From NCBI GenBank assembly GCA_030015575.1, contig CM057346.1, positions 561,354,315-561,418,314 of the forward strand: DNA of 64,000 nt. Direction: 5' to 3'. The DNA is from Agapanthus africanus. Lineage: Eukaryota > Streptophyta > Magnoliopsida > Asparagales > Amaryllidaceae. The notes under the pieces are model-generated. The model searched no databases and had not been told where the DNA came from. It saw only the letters and a program-made list of their open reading frames with translations. Within the stretch, counting starts at the first letter, position 1. Every line of letters starts with the position of its first letter. Both the position numbers and the translations under genes were made by a program. This document shows positions 35,003 through 45,691 of this stretch, one piece after another.

Positions 35003-37999
35003 CTACTTTGGGGAGAACTTGTGAAGCCTGCCTTGGTCGACGAACTCGTTCCTCCGCAGGACCAGATCCCCGGCCTTGAAGGATCGGTGTTTTACCCGAG
35101 CGTTGTAGTACCGGGCCGTCTGCTGTTGGTAGGCGGCGGCTCTGATCTGGGCCCGATCCCTTTTCTCCAAAAATACGTCAAGGTTGGTTCGTAGTGCCAT
35201 GGTGTTTGCTTCATCGTCAAAGTGCTCGACTCGGTGGCTGGGTAGCCCGATCTCCGCTGGGACCATTGCTTCGGTCCCGTAGCAGAGGCTGAAAGGGGTC
35301 TCCCCGGTTGGGGTCTTTTTTGACGTGTGCAGGGCCCATAAGACGCGGGGTAGTTCCTCGACCCAACCGCCTTGCCTCCCTTCCAGGCGGGTTCGAAGGC
35401 CCCTGAGGACATCCCGGTTGATGACCTCGGCCTGCCCGTTACATTGGGGGTGCGCGACCGCGGCAAACTTCATGAGGATGTGGTACTCTTCGCAGAAGTC
35501 CCTTACTTTCTCGTTCTCGAAGTTCGTCCTGTGGTCGGTGATGATGCACCTTGGGATCCTGAACCGGTGAATCAGGTTGTTTTGGAGGAACTTGATGGTT
35601 GTGGCGGCGTCCGGTTTCCTGATTAGAACGGCCTCGATCCATTTGGTGAAATAGTCCACCGCGACGATGACGTATTTATGTCCGCCAGCTCCTGTTGGGA
35701 ACTGGCCGATCATATCCAATCCCCATTGGGCGAATGGCCACGGGGATGTCAGGGCCGTTAGCTCGGTAGCCGAGAGGCGGGGGATACTGCCGTGGAGTTG
35801 GCAGCTCCTACACCTCCTGACCAGCTTCAGGGCGTCTTCGTGCATGGTGGGCCAATAGTACCCCTGAAGTAGTGCCTTTCGGATCAAAGTTCGAGCCCCC
35901 TGGTGTGCGCCGCCCACCCCTTCATGGATTTCCCGCAGGACGTAGTCGACCTCATGGGGGTCAACGCACCGGAGCAGGGGCTGAGTGAAGGCCTTCTTGT
36001 AGAGGTTCTCGTTGCTCCAGACGAAGTGGGTTGCTCTGGCCCGGAGGCGGCGAGCGGCTGCTCTGTCTTCCGGGAGCGTGCCGTCTTTCAGGAATTCCAC
36101 GAGAGGCTTCCTCCAATCTGGGTCATTCTCTTGTGTCGTGTACACTTGGAGTGTCACCGACTCGTCTCCAACGCTGGGTCGGGCCAAGGTTTCGAAGAGT
36201 ATTGACCGCCTGTTGCTGGCCGAGTATGATGAAGCCAACTTGCTCAGGGCGTCTGCTTGAGCATTCATTTGTCTGGGTATTTGTTCCACCTGGACTTCGT
36301 CAAAGTTTTTTCGGAGCTTCCTCACCTCGTCCAGGTATTTTATCATTAAGGGCTCCCGAGCCTCGAATCGGCCGGTTACTTGGCCGACGACTAGGGCCGA
36401 GTCGCTGCGGACTCGGACGACCTTCAGTCCCAGCCCGACGGCCATGCGCAGTCCGGCTAGGAGGGCTTCGTACCCCGCTGCGTTGTTCGATGCTTTGAAG
36501 CCGAGCCTCAAGGAATACTCCATCTCTGCTTCGTTCGGGCCCCGGATAATGAGGCCGGCACCGCAGCCGTCCTCGGTGGAAGACCCGTCGACGTAGATGA
36601 CCCACTCCGGGGCCGAGCTAGGGCCTTCTTGGTCGGGATGTCGGGCTGCGAGGGGCGGCGCGGGATCCTGCTTCCTGCTAGGAATGGTGCATTCAACTAC
36701 GAAATCGGCCAGGGCCTGCGCCTTGATGGCTTGTCTCGGGCGATACCTTATGTCGAATTGAGATAGCTCCCATCTCCATTTCTCTAGACGACCAGAGGAT
36801 TCTGGCGATGCCAGGATAGCCCCCAAGGGGCGCTCAGTGAGGACGATGATGGTGTGTGCTTGGAAGTAGTGCCGCAGCTTCCGGGAGGTTACTACGAGGG
36901 CCAGGACGATCTTCTCTATGGCGGGGTATCTCGTCTCCGCGTCTTTGAACACATGGCTCACATAGTACACTGGCCTCTGCACCCCCTCGGCCTCTTGGAC
37001 GAGCACCGACCCTGCTGCTTGGTCGGATACTGCCAGGTACAGCGACAGCTCGTCCCCTTCCACGGGCCGGGTGAGCAGGGGCGGTATTGCGAGGTGCCTC
37101 TTCAGTTGGTCGAAGGCGGCTTGGCAATCTTCCGACCACTCGAACCTTGGAATTTTCCTCAGCGCCTTGAAGAACAGGAGGCACTTCTCCCCCGATCTGG
37201 ACATGAAACGGCTCAGAGCGGCGATCCGCCCTGTGAGCCACATGATTTCGACGTTGGTCCTGGGTGCGGTCATGTTCAGGATGGCGTCGATCTTCTCCGG
37301 GTTAGCTTCAATCCCACGGTGAGTGACCATGAACCCGAGGAATTTCCCTCCGGTAACTCCGAACGCACACTTAGTGGGGTTCAGCTTCATGTTGAACTTG
37401 CAGAGCACCTTAAACGCCTCGCCCAGGTCCTTGACATGGCCGTCCGACGAGACGGACTTGACGAGCATGTCGTCGACGTAGACCTCCATATTTCTGCCGA
37501 TCTGCGGCTTGAACATGCGGTTGACCAGCCTCTGGTATGTGGCCCCAGCATTCTTGAGGCCGAAGGGCATCACTCTGTAGCAGTACACCCCACGGTCCGT
37601 CGTGAATGCGGTCATGTCTTCGTCGTCAGGGTTCATGCGGATTTGGTTGTAGCCGGAGAAAGCGTCCATGAAGCTCAGGAGCTCATGCCCGACCGAGCTG
37701 TCGACGAGCTGGTCTATGCGGGGGAGCGGGAAGTTGTCCTTGGGGCAGGCCTTGTTGAGATCGGTGAAGTTGACGCACATATGCCACTTCCCAGTCGACT
37801 TCTTGACCAGGACCATGCTGGCTAGCCACTCCGAGTAGGGCATGTTCCTGATGAAGTTGGCGGCGAGGAGTCGGTTAACTTCTTCTTCGATGGCTTTTTG
37901 CTTGACCAGGGCAAAGCTTCTTTTCTTCTGCCTGACGGGTCGGGCCGTAGGATCAACCCCGAGCTTGTGGGAGATGATTTTGGGGTCGATCCCAGGCAT
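35003..37999 (-). pseudogene. X pol: RT, RNase H, archaeal-type RNase H, integrase
   Basis: A 998-residue frame. RT occupies about residues 10-260 ([62 protein letters not shown]), followed by a gypsy RNase H-like region (about 290-420). A second RNase H (about 475-600: [55 protein letters not shown]) is of the archaeal type found in Tat elements. Integrase follows from about 680: zinc-binding [10 protein letters not shown]...CRSCQ, then the core [40 protein letters not shown]. These activities make and insert cDNA in a working element. C-terminal integrase-like sequence continues to about 34880. Protease lies immediately upstream. Confidence 0.93.
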
Positions 38000-38940
38000 G
38001 TCGGCTGGGGCCAGGCGAAGACGTAGGAATTGCTCCGGAGGAACTCGGTCAGGTCATTCCGCTGGGTTCCTGTCAGGAGTGACCCGACCTTGACGGTCTT
38101 CCCTGGGTCTCCTTCCGCTAAGGGCACCTCGGTCAGCGGCTCGACCGGCGCCCCACGGACCTCCTTCCGCTCGTCCCAGGCGTCCAGGGACCCCTCCATG
38201 CCGCCGCATGCATCGGCGCTATCAGTATGCTGCTCGGGGGAAGATGCCTCTGTCAGACCTACCTCCGCGACCCGTTGGCTTCCGTAAGCCCGGCCCACCC
38301 CACCCTGATCGAGAGGGAATTTCATCGCCAGGTGGTATGTCGAGATCTGGGCCTGGAGAGAGTTCAGCGTCGGCCGGCCGAGGAGGACGTTGTAGGCCGA
38401 GGGGACCCTAGCCACAATGAAGTCCACTGGCAGCGTACGCGTGCGACCGGGCTCCCCGATCGTGAACTGCAGGATGACCACCCCTTGCGCCGGGACAGAG
38501 TGGTTGGTGAATCCCGAGAGGATGTGGGAGGTCAGCCTCAAGTCTGCTGGGGCCAGCCCCATTCGCAGAAAGCAGTCGTGGAAGAGGATGTCCGCCGAGC
38601 TGCCTGAATCGATGAGTATTCGGTGGACCTCATATTGGTGAATCCGTGCTACGACCACCAGCGGGTCGCTATGGGGCACAGATATGCCGTGGAGATCCTC
38701 GTCACCAAAGATGATGGGCTCCCGGCCCCTAGCCCTCTTGGCAGGGCGGCCGCCGGAGCCCGTGAGGCGGCAGCCTGCGGGGAGAACAACAACCTTGGGC
38801 GCGGGTCCGCCTGCGTCCTCGTTGCGGGGGATGCGGTAGCGGGCGTTTGGACCCTTAGGGGAGTCGGTTGCCATGCGGGCGGAGATCGGAAGGGCAACTT
38901 TGTATTTTGTGGAGTTATGTGTTCCTACAGACGGCGCCAA
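37822..38940 (-). pseudogene. X protease region
   Basis: 372 residues with a probable start at MATDSPKGPNARYRIPRNED (about 38874). The retropepsin spans about residues 90-230: VVVARIHQYEVHRILIDSGS with the catalytic DSGS, then DILFHDCFLRMGL, LTSHILSGFTN and YNVLLGRPTLNSLQA. This arrangement is typical of Tat proteases. It starts almost at the primer site; no gag was recognised in front of it. It overlaps the pol frame slightly at its end. Confidence 0.88.
38921..38939 (-). other. X primer binding site
   Basis: On the minus strand TGGCGCCGTCTGTAGGAAC lies two bases from the LTR end. The first nine bases match a tRNA-Asp-type primer. The TGGCGCCGTCTGTGGGAA form is common in plant Tat-like elements. 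Confidence 0.75.
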
Positions 38941-38941
38941 C

Positions 38942-39674
38942 TGATGGGGCTCCTTCTCGGGCCTCCGTCAGATGTTGTCTTCCTTTGATCTCGAGATGAA
39001 CTTGATCGATTGTCCTTTGTTGCGTGTGGGTCTCAATGGGTTTTGAAAGGAGAAGGTGGGGTGAGGAGACCGTCGCCGAGTACCTGCAAAGAAGTCCCGG
39101 GGTGGTTTCGTACCACCGAGGACCCTCCGACGCTCAAGTTAGTGATGAGATCCGAGCAGAGTAACGGCGTAAGTGTAAAGAATGGCTTCCCTGATCCCCA
39201 TGTGATGGAGGTTTATATAGCGGTGGTGGCAGGCAGCAGCAGGCACGAGGATTTCGCCGGCAGTTACGCTCCCGGCGTCACGCTCGCGCAGAAAGCAGAT
39301 CGCATATTAATGGGGATCGTGATAGCGTAGAACGTGGTATGTTGTTGGCATAGGACATCGCATGGCGAGATTCACGGAGCGGCGGTTACGCCTGTGAGTG
39401 GTGCAGTTGGTCGGAGGGCCGAGGAAGGGGGCCTCGGCCGGGGGCTCAAGGACGAGCGGAGAGGCCGGGGAGTCTTGACCTTGTGGCAGCTCGGGGCGAG
39501 TTGATGGGCCGAGGGGGGCTGATTCGCAGGGCCCCCCGAGGTGGGCCTGTTTGCGCTTGCAGGTCGGGCACAAGGGGGCCTGGTCAGCCCTTGTGGGCCC
39601 TTTCTTTTGAGTCTTGGGACACGTCATCTGCCATGTGTCTCGATCTTGGAGGTCGCCAATATCGAGCATTATCA
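38942..39674 (-). repeat. X 5' LTR (733 bp)
   Basis: TGATGGGGCTCC...GCATTATCA, matching 31231-31963. A minus-strand TATA box lies at about 39211-39219. Confidence 0.92.
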
Positions 39675-39679
39675 CCTTC

Positions 39680-40401
39680 AGATGTTGCTTCCCGTTGATC
39701 TGTGATGGCAGCGATGGATGGCTGAGATTGGATCTTGAGGCTGTCGCTCCTGAAGCGTGTGGATCTCAATAGGTTGAAGTTGTAGTTGCCGAGTTACCTG
39801 CAAGGAAGTCCCGGGGTGGTTGTACCACTGAGGACCCACCGACGGTCAAGTTTGTCTAGAGATCCGAGCAGAGTAACGATTTAGTGGAGTAAAAATGGCT
39901 TACCTCAATCGTCTGAGAGAGGGGTTTATATAGCGGTGGCAGCAGGCGGGGCAGGCGTGAGAATCATGCCGGCCGTTACGCTCCCGACGTCACGCCCGCG
40001 TGATGAGCGGGTCCTCCCATTAATGGCGATACAGGCTCGTTAATGGGGGATCGTGGTGGCATAAACGTGGGATGTGGCCGGCGGAGATCTCGCGCATGGC
40101 GAGATTCGCGGGATGGCGGTTACGCCTGCAAGCGGTGCTGTTAGTCGGTCGATGAGACCGAAGAAGATGACCTCGGTGGGAGAGCTCGCGGATGAGCGGG
40201 AGAGCCGAGGTATCTTGGTTCTGCGGTAGCTCGGAGACGAGTTGTGAGGCCGAGGAGGCCAGTTGTGCAGGAGGCTCGGAGGCGAGCCAGCGTTCGCTCA
40301 GTAGGACGAATGTAGGCGTGGTCTGGTGGGCCACTGTAAGTCCTTTCTTGCATGCTCTGGGACACGTCATCTGCCACGTGTCCGGATCTGGAGCCTCATC
40401 A
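39680..40401 (-). repeat. Y 3' LTR, main part
   Basis: Continues the Y LTR after the X insertion (GATGTTGCTTCCCGTTGATC) and matches 47500-48237, ending GAGCCTCATCA beside the purine tract at 40402-40418 (minus AAGAGTGGGGGGCTAA). Confidence 0.88.
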
Positions 40402-40774
40402 TTAGCCCCCCACTCTTGTCCCGACCAGCTGACGGGTCGGGTCGAGAGTGGTTTGCCGGATCACCCGAGGTGAGCTCCTTTCTGAAGATATCGTCGGGCG
40501 TGTCTCTGGGCAATTGGTTGTCTTTTCTGGACGAGGCCAGCGAATCAGGGCGAGATCCCTTGCATTAAAGAGGGGGCGCCGGATCGTGTGCACTTTGGTG
40601 AAGCGACAGGCCACGTGTCAGGTGCCGGTTGGCTGATGTGACGTGCTGCAGGCTTCTGGTGTCCGATGGGATACTGCCAATGTGCTTACGACAGGTGGAG
40701 CGATTGTGGCCGTCGAGCGCACTGAACCGTTTTGGCGGGAGTCGACCGTCGCCGTTGGATGGGGATGCCGGCTG

Positions 40775-43105
40775 TATAAATCGAGGGGAGGCTTGATTCA
40801 GGATCCCTTTCTCTTCACATTTTTCTCATTCTGAGTCATATTTGCTCGGCGCTCTCCCTTTTGGTCGGATCTTGCATTTTCCCTTCTCGAGGATTTCCTC
40901 CAATCAGGTTAGATGTCTTGTTTTGAGGAGTTTGTAGATGTCGTAGGGGTAGATCCTAGGGATTCATCCCCCAGGTTGGAGCCCCTTCGGGAAGTTGAGG
41001 TCAGATCCTCTTCCCGAGGTCGCGCGTCTGGGGCGGTTCCTGGAGCGGTGGCGGCGGACGCCCCTGGTGCGCCGTTCTCAGTAAGATATGAGGACGAGCT
41101 TGCCACCGCTCGGTCTCATTTTCATATTCCCTCCGATTACACGCTACGATTGGCCGAGGAAGGAGAGAGGGCAGATCAGGTGAGAGGTAGAAAGATCGTC
41201 TTGTACCTGGAAGCCCTTTGGGCCGGAATGCGCCTGCCTTTCTCTCCCGAGGTTGTAGCTGCATTAAATTACTTTGGGTTAGCCCCGGGCCAGCTTGTGC
41301 TGAACTCCTGGGGGATTCTCCTTAGGTTCCTGGTCCGGTTGAAGTTGCAGGCGATCCCCTTTAGTCTGTCCATCCTTGCCTCCTCTCTTATTTACAAAAG
41401 TCACCCCAAAACTCACGCGGGCGACCCGAGGTGGGTTTACCTCTCCTTTAGGAAGCAGCGGGGGTGTGTAGCCGGATCAGGAGTTGTCGTCCTGCCTTCT
41501 TCCATCCATGATTGGAAGAAAAAGTTTTTCTTCGTCGGGCCGCCAGAGGGTGAGGACTGACCCGTACCCGTCCAGTGGTCTAGGATAGGTGCTGACAGGG
41601 AAATCCGTCCAATGACCCCGACGCGGCGAGAGTGGCGGCGTGGGAGCCTATTCCTCGGGCTGATGTGCTGCTTTCTGAGCAGGCCCTTAGTTGGGCCGGG
41701 CTCAGCCCCGCCCAGTTCATCGGTAAGTTAGGAGCCTGTATTTGATTTTACTCTGTTTGTGTCGCTGATTCCACTATATCTTGTCTTGTGCAGAAACCAT
41801 GGACGCGGACCTCCTCCGAGAAGTTATGCGCAAGCCGAAGAAGGGGTCGAAGGCTGGAGGGGCCAGCTCTTCCCGTCAAACGCCGATCCCGGCTTCCCCA
41901 GTAGCCGTCCCGCCCCAGCACTCAAGTGCGGATCGCGCCCCGGGGCCCAGCCAGGTGCCGAGCAGAAAAAGGGCTCGGGGAGAGGACACCCGAGCTTCGG
42001 AGGTGGAGACGAGCTTTCCGCCGTCGTCTCTCAAGAGGTTCCCCCGAACTGTTCCGCGGACCCCCGACCTCTCTGATCTTGGTAGATGAGGGGGAGCTCC
42101 GGTTTGAGGTGCCCTCGGGGCTTTCCGTCGCTGACAGCTTGCTGCACGACGTGAAGAGGTCGGCCGGGGGCCGGGTCGCTAGGGGGACGCTGAAGGCACA
42201 AATGGCATCCATCGCCCAAGAGGCCCTGCAGGTTAGCGCTCGTACATAGTCTCATTGTTTGCGAGATTTGGTGCCCCTTTTTCTTTCTGACCCCCCTCCG
42301 ATTTCTTCAGGTCCTCCAACACGTCACCATCGTCGCCCGGATGGAGGAGGAGGAGATAGCCCCGGCGATGCGAGCCGCGGGTGAGTTCTCCTCACTGGGG
42401 GAGAGCTCAAAGCGGGAGCTAGAGGCAGCGATGGCGAGGGTCGCTACCCTTGAGGGCGAGGTGGCTGCTGGGAGGCAGGAGGCGGTGGCAGCGAAGCAGG
42501 AGGCGGCGGCCGCGAAGCAGGAGGTAGCGGTCTCGAAGCAAGAGGTGGCCAGGCTCCGCGAGGCCACCCAGGCTAAGCTTCAGGGCTCCGAGGTGCTCGT
42601 CGTCACCATGAAGAAGTCAGTGAGAACCCTCCGAAAGGAGTTGGGGGCTGCGGTAAAGGCAACGAAGAGAGCCGACCTCAGGGCGACGCAGGCGGTGGAG
42701 AACTTCCAGAAGTCGGAGCAGTTCTACACCGTCCTAGCCTCGGCCACCACCCTCATCTGGCACAAGGCTCTCGACACCGTCAAGGCCCGGGGTGCCGGAG
42801 TTTGCTGATGAAGAGCTCTGCGCAGAATATCCCAGCGGGGATGACGAGCAGGGGGATGCCCCCGGGAGCACTGTCGGGGAAGGGACTCTTGGCGAGGGCG
42901 ACGCCGAGGATCCTTCGATGGACGCATCCCCAGTCGCGGTGGACGTCGAACTCGTCGACATCGTGCCCGGCTCTGGGGCCGGAAGCCCCTTGTCTTCTCT
43001 TTGTCTTTTCTTTTGTCGCGTCGGGTATTTTGTAGGCCTTCGGGCATTTTTGTAAGGCTGGGGAGCCCACGGTACCCTTGTAAAAGCTTTGACTTTTTGA
43101 ATAAA
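40775..43105 (+). pseudogene. Y antisense module 1 with gypsy-type (PF04195-like) domain and coiled coil
   Basis: Plus strand, opposite to gag. TATAAAT at 40775, then a frame from 40913 (MSCFEEFVDVVGVDP). Residues 65-150 (HFHIPSDYTLRLAEEGERAD, IVLYLEALWAGMRLPFSPEV, LNYFGLAPGQLVLNSWGIL) resemble the putative gypsy-type transposon domain PF04195. Further plus-strand segments follow: a basic Ser/Pro-rich part (41781-42250) and an Ala/Glu/Lys-rich coiled coil (42341-42808). GT...AG intron-like gaps lie near 41.72-41.79 and 42.23-42.31 kb. The module ends with GGCTGGGGAGCCC, GTACCCTTGTAAAA and AATAAA (43100). The role of such antisense proteins is unknown. Homologous to the X module. The coding path is broken at least once. 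Confidence 0.65.
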
Positions 43106-43279
43106 GATTTTTATTTTTGCAGTAGTGTTTGTGCTTGTACTTCTTTTTGTTGGTAGACACTTGTATCTGCATAGTACTGCTTTTATGGTCGGCATGTTCC
43201 TCGTCTAGCGATTACCCGTCGACTTGACTCTGATCATTTGCCGAGTGTACGAGGACCGGCGGGAAGACGGTATCTCCAT

Positions 43280-44790
43280 GGCCCCGAAGTTGAAGTGGAG
43301 ATCGCTAAGACATTGATAGACCGGATGCCTCTTGTAGGGTCTTCAATAGCGATGGCCGAGCAGGGTAGCCGCTCGATGTCTCTTGGTGAGGGCTTTGATC
43401 CTTAGCGTGGGAGAGGCCGTAGGAGGCCTGCTAAGGATGACCAAGCAGGATAGCTGCTCGGTGCCTCTTGGTGAGGGCTTTGATCCTTAGCGCGGGAAAG
43501 GGCCGTAAGTGGCCTACTAAGGATGGGGCCGAGCAGGGTAGCTGCTCGGTGCCTCTTAGCGAAGGCTTTGATCTTTAAGGACTGGCCGAGCAGGGTTACT
43601 GCCCGGTGCCTCTTGGCGAGGGCTTTGATCCCTGGTTTGGTAGGGAGCTACCAGCCAGGGATAACCGAGCAAGGGCGGGCCCGGTTGCCTCTGTGAGGAC
43701 TTTGATCCCTAGTTTGTTGGGGTAGGGAACTACCAGCCAGGGATAACCAAGCAAGGGCAGGCCCGGTTGCCTCTTGCGAGGGTTTTCATCCTTAGCGCGG
43801 GAGGGGCCGTAAGTGGCCTACTAAGGATGGCCGAGCAGGGTTACTGCCCGGTGCCTCTTGGCAAGGGACTTTTGTTCTTAAGGATGGCCGAACAGGGTTG
43901 CTGTCCGGTGCCTCTTGGCAAGGGCTTTGATCCCTGGCGTCGTGGGGTAGGGAAGCTACCAGTCAGGGATAGCCGAGCAGGGTAGTTGCAGGGATGCCTC
44001 TTCGTGAGGGCTTTGATCCCTGGCGTTGTGGGGTAGGGAATCTACCAACCAGGGATAGTCGAGCTGGGTAGCTGCAGGCTGCATCTTGCGAGGGCTTTGA
44101 TCCTTAGCTGTTGAGGGGCCGTAATTGGCCAACTAAGGATGGTAGCCGAGGCAGGGCTAGCCCTGCTACGTGGGGCTTATTCCTGGCGTGTGAGGCTAAG
44201 GCAGCTACCCCCAACAGCCAGGGATCAAGACCCGACGCAGAGGCTAGCCCTGCAGGCTAGCCTCTTGCGCGGGCTTCTGATCCTTAGAGGGGCCGTAATT
44301 GGCCAACTAAGGATGGTGCCGAGCAGGGTAGCTGCAGGGCTGCCTCTTCGTAAGGGTTTTGATCCCTGGTGTTGTGGGGTAGGGAAGCTACCAGCCAGGG
44401 ATAGCCGAGCAGGGTAGCCGCTCGGCTACCTCTTACGAGGGCTTTGATCCTTAGCTATTGGAGGGGCCGTAATTGGCCAACTAAGGATGGTAGCTGCAGG
44501 GTTGCCTCTTCGGGAGGGCTTTAATCTCTGGCATTGTGGGGTAGGGAAGCTACCAGCCAAGGATATCCGAGCAGGGTAGCTACAGGGCTGCCTCTTGCGA
44601 GGGCTTTGATCCTTAGTGTTGGAGGGGCCGTAATTGGCCAACTAAGGATGGTGCCGAGCAGGGTAGCTGCAGGGCTGCCTCTTCGTATGGGCTTTGATCC
44701 CTGGCGTTGTGGGGGTAGGGAAGCTACCAGCCAGGGATAGCCGAGCAGGGTAGCCGCTCGACTGCCTCTTGGTGAGGGCTTTGTCTTTGA
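43280..44790. repeat. Y internal minisatellite
   Basis: About 17 units of roughly 80-95 bp with the core GAGGGCTTTGATCCTTAGCG or TTTGATCCCTGGCGTTGTGG, then a self-complementary part (CCTTAGCGCGGGAAAGGGCC ... CTAAGGAT) and GCCGAGCAGGGTAGCTGC. Each unit can form a hairpin between GATCCTTAG and CTAAGGAT. Same family as 33940-34800 in X. Confidence 0.88.
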
Positions 44791-44964
44791 TAGCCACTCG
44801 GCGCACCAGGGAGAGGTACAGTCGCTGGCGATACGTGTCATGATTGCGTGGTGAACATGAAGTGCCGGAGTGTCGTTTCGGTTTTGCTTCGAGCGGCGCG
44901 ACTTCTGCCACGTGGTGACACTGTTGTGGGTGAAAACGGGTGACCGTTGAACTCCAAGGGGCGT

Positions 44965-45476
44965 TGGAGGCTATAAGACTGAAGGGGTAATTGTTTGCTC
45001 CCTTCCTCACACCCGAAACGCAAAAATGCAGGACTTCCCTTTCACCATTGAAGATATCATAAACTTCGAGAATGTCTACCTCTATGACCCGCACTGCACT
45101 GAAGACATGATGCAGTTGGTAATAGGCAGGATCGAGGACCACTTCGGCCGATTGCTCCCCCGGCGGTCATCTCTCCTTCAGCTACTGAAGTACTCTATCT
45201 GGAGGGCGTCGCCGGGGCTTTACAACCCCTTATCCGAAATGCTGTTCGATGAGGCCATAGGCAAGCTAAGGTCTCTGAGGCTCTTCGGCCTGATCTCTGT
45301 GAGTCGGCTAGACCGCTCGGAAGCGCTCGTCCGTGAGTGCTACCAATTGAGGCACGATGCCGACTCTCGCAGGGGGGGATCGAAGGCAGAGGCTGGATGC
45401 TGCGAGGGCTCGGTTGGCGGAAATATTTTCAGAGTACCACGAACAGTGCTCTCTGCACCCTATTCCCCTGCTGTTG

Positions 45477-45527
<51 letters not shown>

Positions 45528-45595
45528 TATATACATATATATATATATATATTTTGTACGGCTGAGGAGCCTATAGTACCTCTTGAAGGAATAAG
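44965..45595 (+). pseudogene. Y antisense module 2: small ORF with shared promoter-like and 3'-end sequence
   Basis: CTATAAGAC (about 44970) precedes a frame at 45026 (MQDFPFTIEDIINFENVYLY), about 130 residues before low-complexity sequence. Visible parts: DDFPFTIED-like acidic start, MMQLVIGRIEDHFGRLLP and LFDEAIGKLRSLRLFGLISV. I do not recognise the domain. Downstream, after an AT microsatellite, GGCTGAGGAGCC, GTACCTCTTGAAGG and AATAAG (45590) mirror the ends of the other two modules. X has no recognisable equivalent. Confidence 0.5.
45479..45553. repeat. (AT)n microsatellite
   Basis: About 75 bp of near-pure AT dinucleotides at the 3' side of antisense module 2. Confidence 0.95.
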
Positions 45596-45691
45596 ATTCT
45601 TTTTCTTTTCTGCAATGCTCTATTGATCCCTTTATTATATAAACAAAAGATCTCAAGAAGATGGTACATTGCTTTGAAAAGAAAATACATG

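Larger units (their letters stand above)
31231..39674 (-). mobile_element. Element X: Tat-type Ty3/gypsy element with protease-pol, nested in the Y 3' LTR
   Basis: LTRs of 733 bp each (31231-31963 and 38942-39674) run TGATGGGGCT...TATCA. CCTTC flanks both sides (31226-31230 and 39675-39679), a perfect target duplication. The order on the minus strand is primer site, protease, RT, RNase H, second RNase H, integrase, tandem repeats, antisense module, purine tract. No gag is recognised between primer site and protease. The second, archaeal-type RNase H is diagnostic for the Tat group. Total 8444 bp. LTR identity by eye is about 96%. The pol frame is long, and the element has only a few breaks. 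Confidence 0.92.

Noticed and set aside
36854-37825. 323-residue plus-strand open frame opposite X pol
   Set aside because: Mirror frame of the GC-rich RT region; it has no start context or domain, unlike the antisense modules at 32-33 and 40-45 kb.
33940-44790. CRISPR-like arrays
   Set aside because: Units are degenerate, contiguous minisatellites in a plant retroelement, with no fixed repeat/unique spacer alternation.
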